Below are positions 5,599 through 5,635 of a stretch of DNA of 5,635 nt, piece after piece. A program made the translations under genes and the position numbers. Source of the stretch: Rickettsiales bacterium (GTDB lineage Bacteria; Pseudomonadota; Alphaproteobacteria; Rickettsiales; Deianiraeaceae); contig CANDYN010000068.1 in the NCBI GenBank assembly GCA_947424985.1, positions 1-5,635 of the forward strand, in the 5' to 3' direction. The notes under the pieces are model-generated. The model saw only the letters and a list, made by a program, of their open reading frames with translations, was not told the origin of the DNA and searched no databases. Each line of letters opens with the position of its first letter. The first letter of the stretch is position 1.

Positions 5599-5602
5599 AA
5601 AT

Positions 5603-5631
5603 AATATAAAATCCATAGGTTAAAATAGCAA
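5603..5631 (-). promoter_or_regulatory. Weak candidate promoter directly before pal
   Basis: TTGCTA (5631-5626, 4 of 6) and TATATT (5608-5603, 5 of 6) are 17 bp apart on the minus strand. The predicted transcription start falls on or next to the ATG at 5598, which would give a leaderless message. Transcription from an upstream gene such as tolB is an equally good explanation, so this is tentative. Confidence 0.2.
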
Positions 5632-5635
5632 CATT

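Overview
This is an AT-rich stretch with compact gene spacing and very weak ribosome-binding sites. The gene set suggests an alphaproteobacterium, probably a host-associated one of the Rickettsiales/Holosporales type. The evidence is a PccB-type propionyl-CoA carboxylase beta subunit, an L32 protein without zinc cysteines, a Pal lipoprotein, and a secreted ankyrin-repeat protein. The lineage is inferred from base composition and gene type; no rRNA or other firm marker is present.

Layout from left to right. (1) A minus-strand gene of unknown function runs off the left edge (1-355). (2) Divergent from it, after a short intergenic region whose two start codons lie in a perfect 10-bp inverted repeat, a plus-strand pair begins. 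This is an exported ankyrin-repeat protein (417-992) overlapping holA, the DNA polymerase III delta subunit (977-1960). (3) pccB (2024-3565) has its own probable promoter. (4) Convergent with pccB, 14 bp away, is a minus-strand pair: a RidA-family protein (4433-3978) joined by a 4-nt ATGA overlap to an unknown small membrane protein (3981-3580). (5) Divergent from ridA is rpmF, ribosomal protein L32 (4544-4750). (6) A 359-bp gene-free stretch (4751-5109) holds a local GC-rich island and, at its right end, a clear intrinsic terminator for the minus-strand gene beyond it. (7) pal, the peptidoglycan-associated lipoprotein (5598-5110, minus), closes the window.

Most genes are housekeeping: replication (holA), translation (rpmF), envelope integrity (pal), acyl-CoA metabolism (pccB) and metabolite damage control (ridA). 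The less ordinary parts are the signal-peptide ankyrin protein translationally linked to holA, the ridA-linked membrane protein, an isoleucine at the substrate-selectivity position of PccB, the symmetric divergent start region at 352-420, and the GC-rich island near 4927-4985. I see no CRISPR array, no intact mobile element and no convincing new multi-gene system.
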